Shown here: one piece after another, positions 61,648 through 64,000 of the stretch | Layout: every line of letters begins with the position of its first letter | How positions within the stretch are numbered: position 1 is the first letter of the stretch | Assembly (NCBI GenBank): GCA_963974105.1 | Contig: CAXBBG010000003.1 | Span: 62,001-126,000, forward strand | Source: UBA2136 sp963974105 | GTDB taxonomy: Bacteria; Pseudomonadota; Alphaproteobacteria; UBA2136 | Reading direction: 5' to 3' | DNA: 64,000 nucleotides | Notes under the pieces: model-generated | Seen by the model: the letters and a program-made list of their open reading frames with translations, nothing else | Databases searched by the model: none | What the model was told of the DNA's origin: nothing | Program-made: the position numbers and the translations under genes

Positions 61648-63507
61648 ATGAATGCGCGTAGTTTACTTATAGTCATCGGACTTATATTTTTAGGCATAGC
61701 AGCCCTACTTTCACTTCAAATACTTGGAACTGTTAACAAAGATCAGGCACAAGCACAGTTTATTGCAAGTGCAAATAACTTTACAGACAAAGCAGATGAG
61801 CTTTCTTCTCTTTTATTTGATGAACGTATTATCGCCGTTTCTATTATGGCTAAAAAGAGCGATAAAGATAAGTTAAAAGAAATTGCAAAAACGAATGATG
61901 CTGCATTTTCAGCATTCATTAATATTTTTGATAGCAATACTATCTATAAAGAAAGCGGTTTTGCACAAAATGCAAAAGAAAACCTAACCAAAGCATATGA
62001 TGCACAAAAAAATGCACGTAACTTAATTTATAAGAATAGCATTAGCCTCAATGACTGGCTGAGCACGACCTCTTCAACTTCGCTGGCTTTAACGCAAGCG
62101 AAAAAAGCACTCTTTGCGCCTCAAAATGCTATTGAAGAAGGCATATTTTTAAACACACTTATAAAACCTATTATCACAAAAATCATTAACCTCACTAACA
62201 ACGAGCAAGCTTATTTAGTTGACCTGTTAGCAAACGAAACATCCCTTTCAGAGGAAGTTAAATTAAGTATCGTTAAAATACGTGAGCAATACCTTTCAGA
62301 AATGGAAAGTATTGATAGAATTTCAGAATCAGGGCTTCTTTCAGCTGACGTTAAAGATAAAATCTCTGAAATGAAGGCCAGCTTAGATGAAATGGAAGAT
62401 GTGAAGCGTAACCTTTACACAACATTATTATTTGGATTTGGCGAAAAACCAAGCGCCACTGAATTTATGGAACTCGTAGCCAATGTTGGTGCAAAAATTC
62501 ATGGTGTAGCCACAGCTATTAGTACACCAACAAGCAATACAATGACCAGTCTTTTAGAAGAGCAAGATTCTAAAAAAAGCTTTATGCTGATAGCAGCTGC
62601 ATGTTTAACAGCTTTACTCATAGGTATTGCTATCCTTGTAAAAGTTCGTATTTTGAACCCTCTTGCTAGGCAGGTTGTTCTACGCGTCAACTTTGAAGGC
62701 AGTGTAAAAGGTATGATTGACGACGTTAAGTCTAAAATTTCAGATGTCAGCGGTGCAACTGATTCAATCCTAGAATCTAGCACTGTTGTACGCACAAATG
62801 TTGGGAATGTAGAAAATGAAGCCAACAACACAGATGTGAACGTACAAGCCGTTGCCAGTGCCATTCATGAGTTAAACGCTTCTGTTATTGAAATTAACGA
62901 TAACATGGAACAAGCAAACGTTATGATCAATGGCGCAACATCAACAGCGGGCAATACACAAAAACTTATGGAAAAATTAGCCGAGGCCAGTGAACGCATC
63001 GGTGATGCCGTTAATATTATTAGCCGTATTGCAGACCAAACAAACCTTCTTGCACTCAACGCTTCTATTGAAGCAGCACGTGCAGGTGACGCTGGACGCG
63101 GATTTGCTGTTGTCGCCGATGAGGTTCGTAGCCTTGCAGAAGAAACTGCAAATGCCACGCTTAAAATTAAAGCTTTCGTTGAAGAAATTCAAACAGAAAG
63201 CCGCAATGCGCAGGTTTCTATTGATGAAGTTTCAAATCAAATGATTAAAATCAGTGATATTTCATCCGCCGTTGTTGTTTCAATCTCTGAGCAATCTACA
63301 GCCACAGAAAGTATTGCTGTTAACGCAACAGACGCATCTGACTCCACCAATAAAGTTCGTGAAAGCATTGAAAAAATTGTTACACTCATCGACAAAAATG
63401 ACGATATCTGCAAACGTATGAGTGAAACGGTTTCTTACTCTGTAGGTACGGTTCAAAACTTAGCAGATACATCAGATGACTTCCTTGAGGAAATGAAAAA
63501 AATATAA
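61648..63507 (+). CDS. methyl-accepting chemotaxis protein with a helical sensor domain
   Basis: A 619-residue receptor. The first membrane segment lies at about residues 7-27 and a second near 312-332 (LIAAACLTALLIGIAILVKV). Between them is a helical, Lys/Glu/Ala-rich periplasmic domain of about 280 residues. The cytoplasmic hairpin tip TNLLALNASIEAARAGDAGR lies near residues 465-484. No classic HAMP domain is clear between the second helix and the tip. A terminator separates it from the TonB receptor gene, but the three genes are tightly arranged. Confidence 0.92.
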   Translation: MNARSLLIVIGLIFLGIAALLSLQILGTVNKDQAQAQFIASANNFTDKADELSSLLFDERIIAVSIMAKKSDKDKLKEIAKTNDAAFSAFINIFDSNTIYKESGFAQNAKENLTKAYDAQKNARNLIYKNSISLNDWLSTTSSTSLALTQAKKALFAPQNAIEEGIFLNTLIKPIITKIINLTNNEQAYLVDLLANETSLSEEVKLSIVKIREQYLSEMESIDRISESGLLSADVKDKISEMKASLDEMEDVKRNLYTTLLFGFGEKPSATEFMELVANVGAKIHGVATAISTPTSNTMTSLLEEQDSKKSFMLIAAACLTALLIGIAILVKVRILNPLARQVVLRVNFEGSVKGMIDDVKSKISDVSGATDSILESSTVVRTNVGNVENEANNTDVNVQAVASAIHELNASVIEINDNMEQANVMINGATSTAGNTQKLMEKLAEASERIGDAVNIISRIADQTNLLALNASIEAARAGDAGRGFAVVADEVRSLAEETANATLKIKAFVEEIQTESRNAQVSIDEVSNQMIKISDISSAVVVSISEQSTATESIAVNATDASDSTNKVRESIEKIVTLIDKNDDICKRMSETVSYSVGTVQNLADTSDDFLEEMKKI

Positions 63508-63543
63508 ATGAATTATAGCAAGAAAATTCCTTGCGTTATAACC

Positions 63544-63581
63544 TCGAAGTTACTACTTTATAAATAACGTAGTAACTTCGA
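63544..63581. other. 13-base perfect inverted repeat upstream of the last gene
   Basis: Arms TCGAAGTTACTAC and GTAGTAACTTCGA with a 12-base loop lie between the chemoreceptor stop and the start of the truncated gene. No T-tract follows, so it is not a standard terminator. It may be an operator or a translation-controlling hairpin. Confidence 0.5.
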
Positions 63582-63597
63582 TATGAACGGCCTTTTA

Positions 63598-64000
63598 ATG
63601 AAATTATCTTTTATCAAACCAGAAGAAAAAATAAGCGACCTTAATGATGAAGTAAAACGTCATGGAGATAATTTTACACGTAAAATCACAAAAGGTATTA
63701 AGCAGGAATCCTTATCATGGATCGCTATTGAACTTGCATGGACAGCAGGTGTAACTGTTATCCTTGGTTTATACCTTGCCTACTATATTGGTTATGGCAC
63801 AACCCCTAGTACCGCTGTAATTTTCTATTTTGGTACTTACACAGCTGTGGCTATTATTATGGCGCTTGCTGTGCGTTTGGTGCGTAATGCAAAGTCCGAA
63901 GAGGCTGATAGAGATCGTCAACGCTTGCTACTGCGTTGCAACAACCACGTTTTTCATCTTATGCGTCAATCTCGTAATGAGCTTATGGCTGATATGGACC
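63598..64000 (+). CDS. two-helix membrane protein, truncated by the window edge
   Basis: The open frame runs to the end of the window. A charged cytoplasmic N-terminus of about 40 residues is followed by two membrane segments (about 45-65 and 75-95), then a basic helical region. An in-frame ATG at 63583 is an alternative start; neither has a good ribosome-binding site. I do not recognise the family; the C-terminal part is missing. Confidence 0.55.
   Translation, partial: MKLSFIKPEEKISDLNDEVKRHGDNFTRKITKGIKQESLSWIAIELAWTAGVTVILGLYLAYYIGYGTTPSTAVIFYFGTYTAVAIIMALAVRLVRNAKSEEADRDRQRLLLRCNNHVFHLMRQSRNELMADMD

Noticed and set aside
1..64000. CRISPR array, insertion sequence or intact prophage
   Set aside because: No array of regularly spaced repeats, no transposase or integrase motif, and no phage structural gene block was seen.

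Overview
The window looks like a chromosomal stretch from a low-GC, motile alphaproteobacterium that can live with or without oxygen. I infer this from a split glycine decarboxylase (gcvPA/gcvPB), a DUF465 gene, an hda gene beside a DUF2066 gene, an nrdR-nusB pair, a candidate CtrA site, two chemoreceptors, and anaerobic enzymes (oxygen-independent HemN, class III ribonucleotide reductase) beside a Crp/Fnr-type regulator. I cannot name the genus. No insertion sequence, rRNA operon, CRISPR array or intact prophage was seen.

Layout. 1-8 kb: an anaerobic block on the minus strand (hemN, Crp/Fnr regulator, nrdG, nrdD) and a Cache-type chemoreceptor. The nrdD promoter carries an FNR-like box and two NrdR-like boxes; nrdR itself lies at 46.2 kb. 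8-18 kb: tRNA-Ile, topA, rnr, a LysE-like exporter, glnA and several short unknown genes, including a minus-strand trio at 11.7-12.7 kb. 18.9-21.4 kb: a PfkB-type kinase fused to a GGDEF domain, divergent from an ADP-ribosylglycohydrolase. 21.4-32.7 kb: tRNA-Pro with a small coding remnant at its 3' side, then a long minus-strand run (AsmA-like, HAD, pseudouridine synthase, alpha/beta hydrolase, rarA, HtrA protease, Ppx/GppA, hda, DUF2066, gcvH).

32.7-47.5 kb: one-carbon and nucleotide metabolism. gcvT faces a nucleoside-deoxyribosyltransferase-like gene that adjoins gcvPA. gcvPB is separated from gcvPA by an acidic small protein, a candidate structured RNA and three small membrane proteins. 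A MurA-family enzyme, a repeat protein with a hairpin-rich leader, and rpiB-glyA-nrdR-nusB follow. 47.8-58.6 kb: redox and stress genes (alcohol dehydrogenase, two GSTs, exported MsrB and MsrA, a TVP38 membrane protein with a disulfide oxidoreductase), a carboxylate/amino-acid symporter and an ABC-F protein. 59-64 kb: a YfiR-like exported protein, a TonB-dependent receptor and a chemoreceptor in a row, then a truncated membrane protein.

The best candidates for something undescribed are the kinase-GGDEF fusion facing the ADP-ribosylglycohydrolase, the YfiR-like/TonB-receptor/chemoreceptor cassette, the leader RNA with GGA-bearing hairpins before the PG(S/G)-repeat protein, and the structured RNA candidate after the 81-residue acidic protein. 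All functional statements come from reading motifs by eye; no database search was run.
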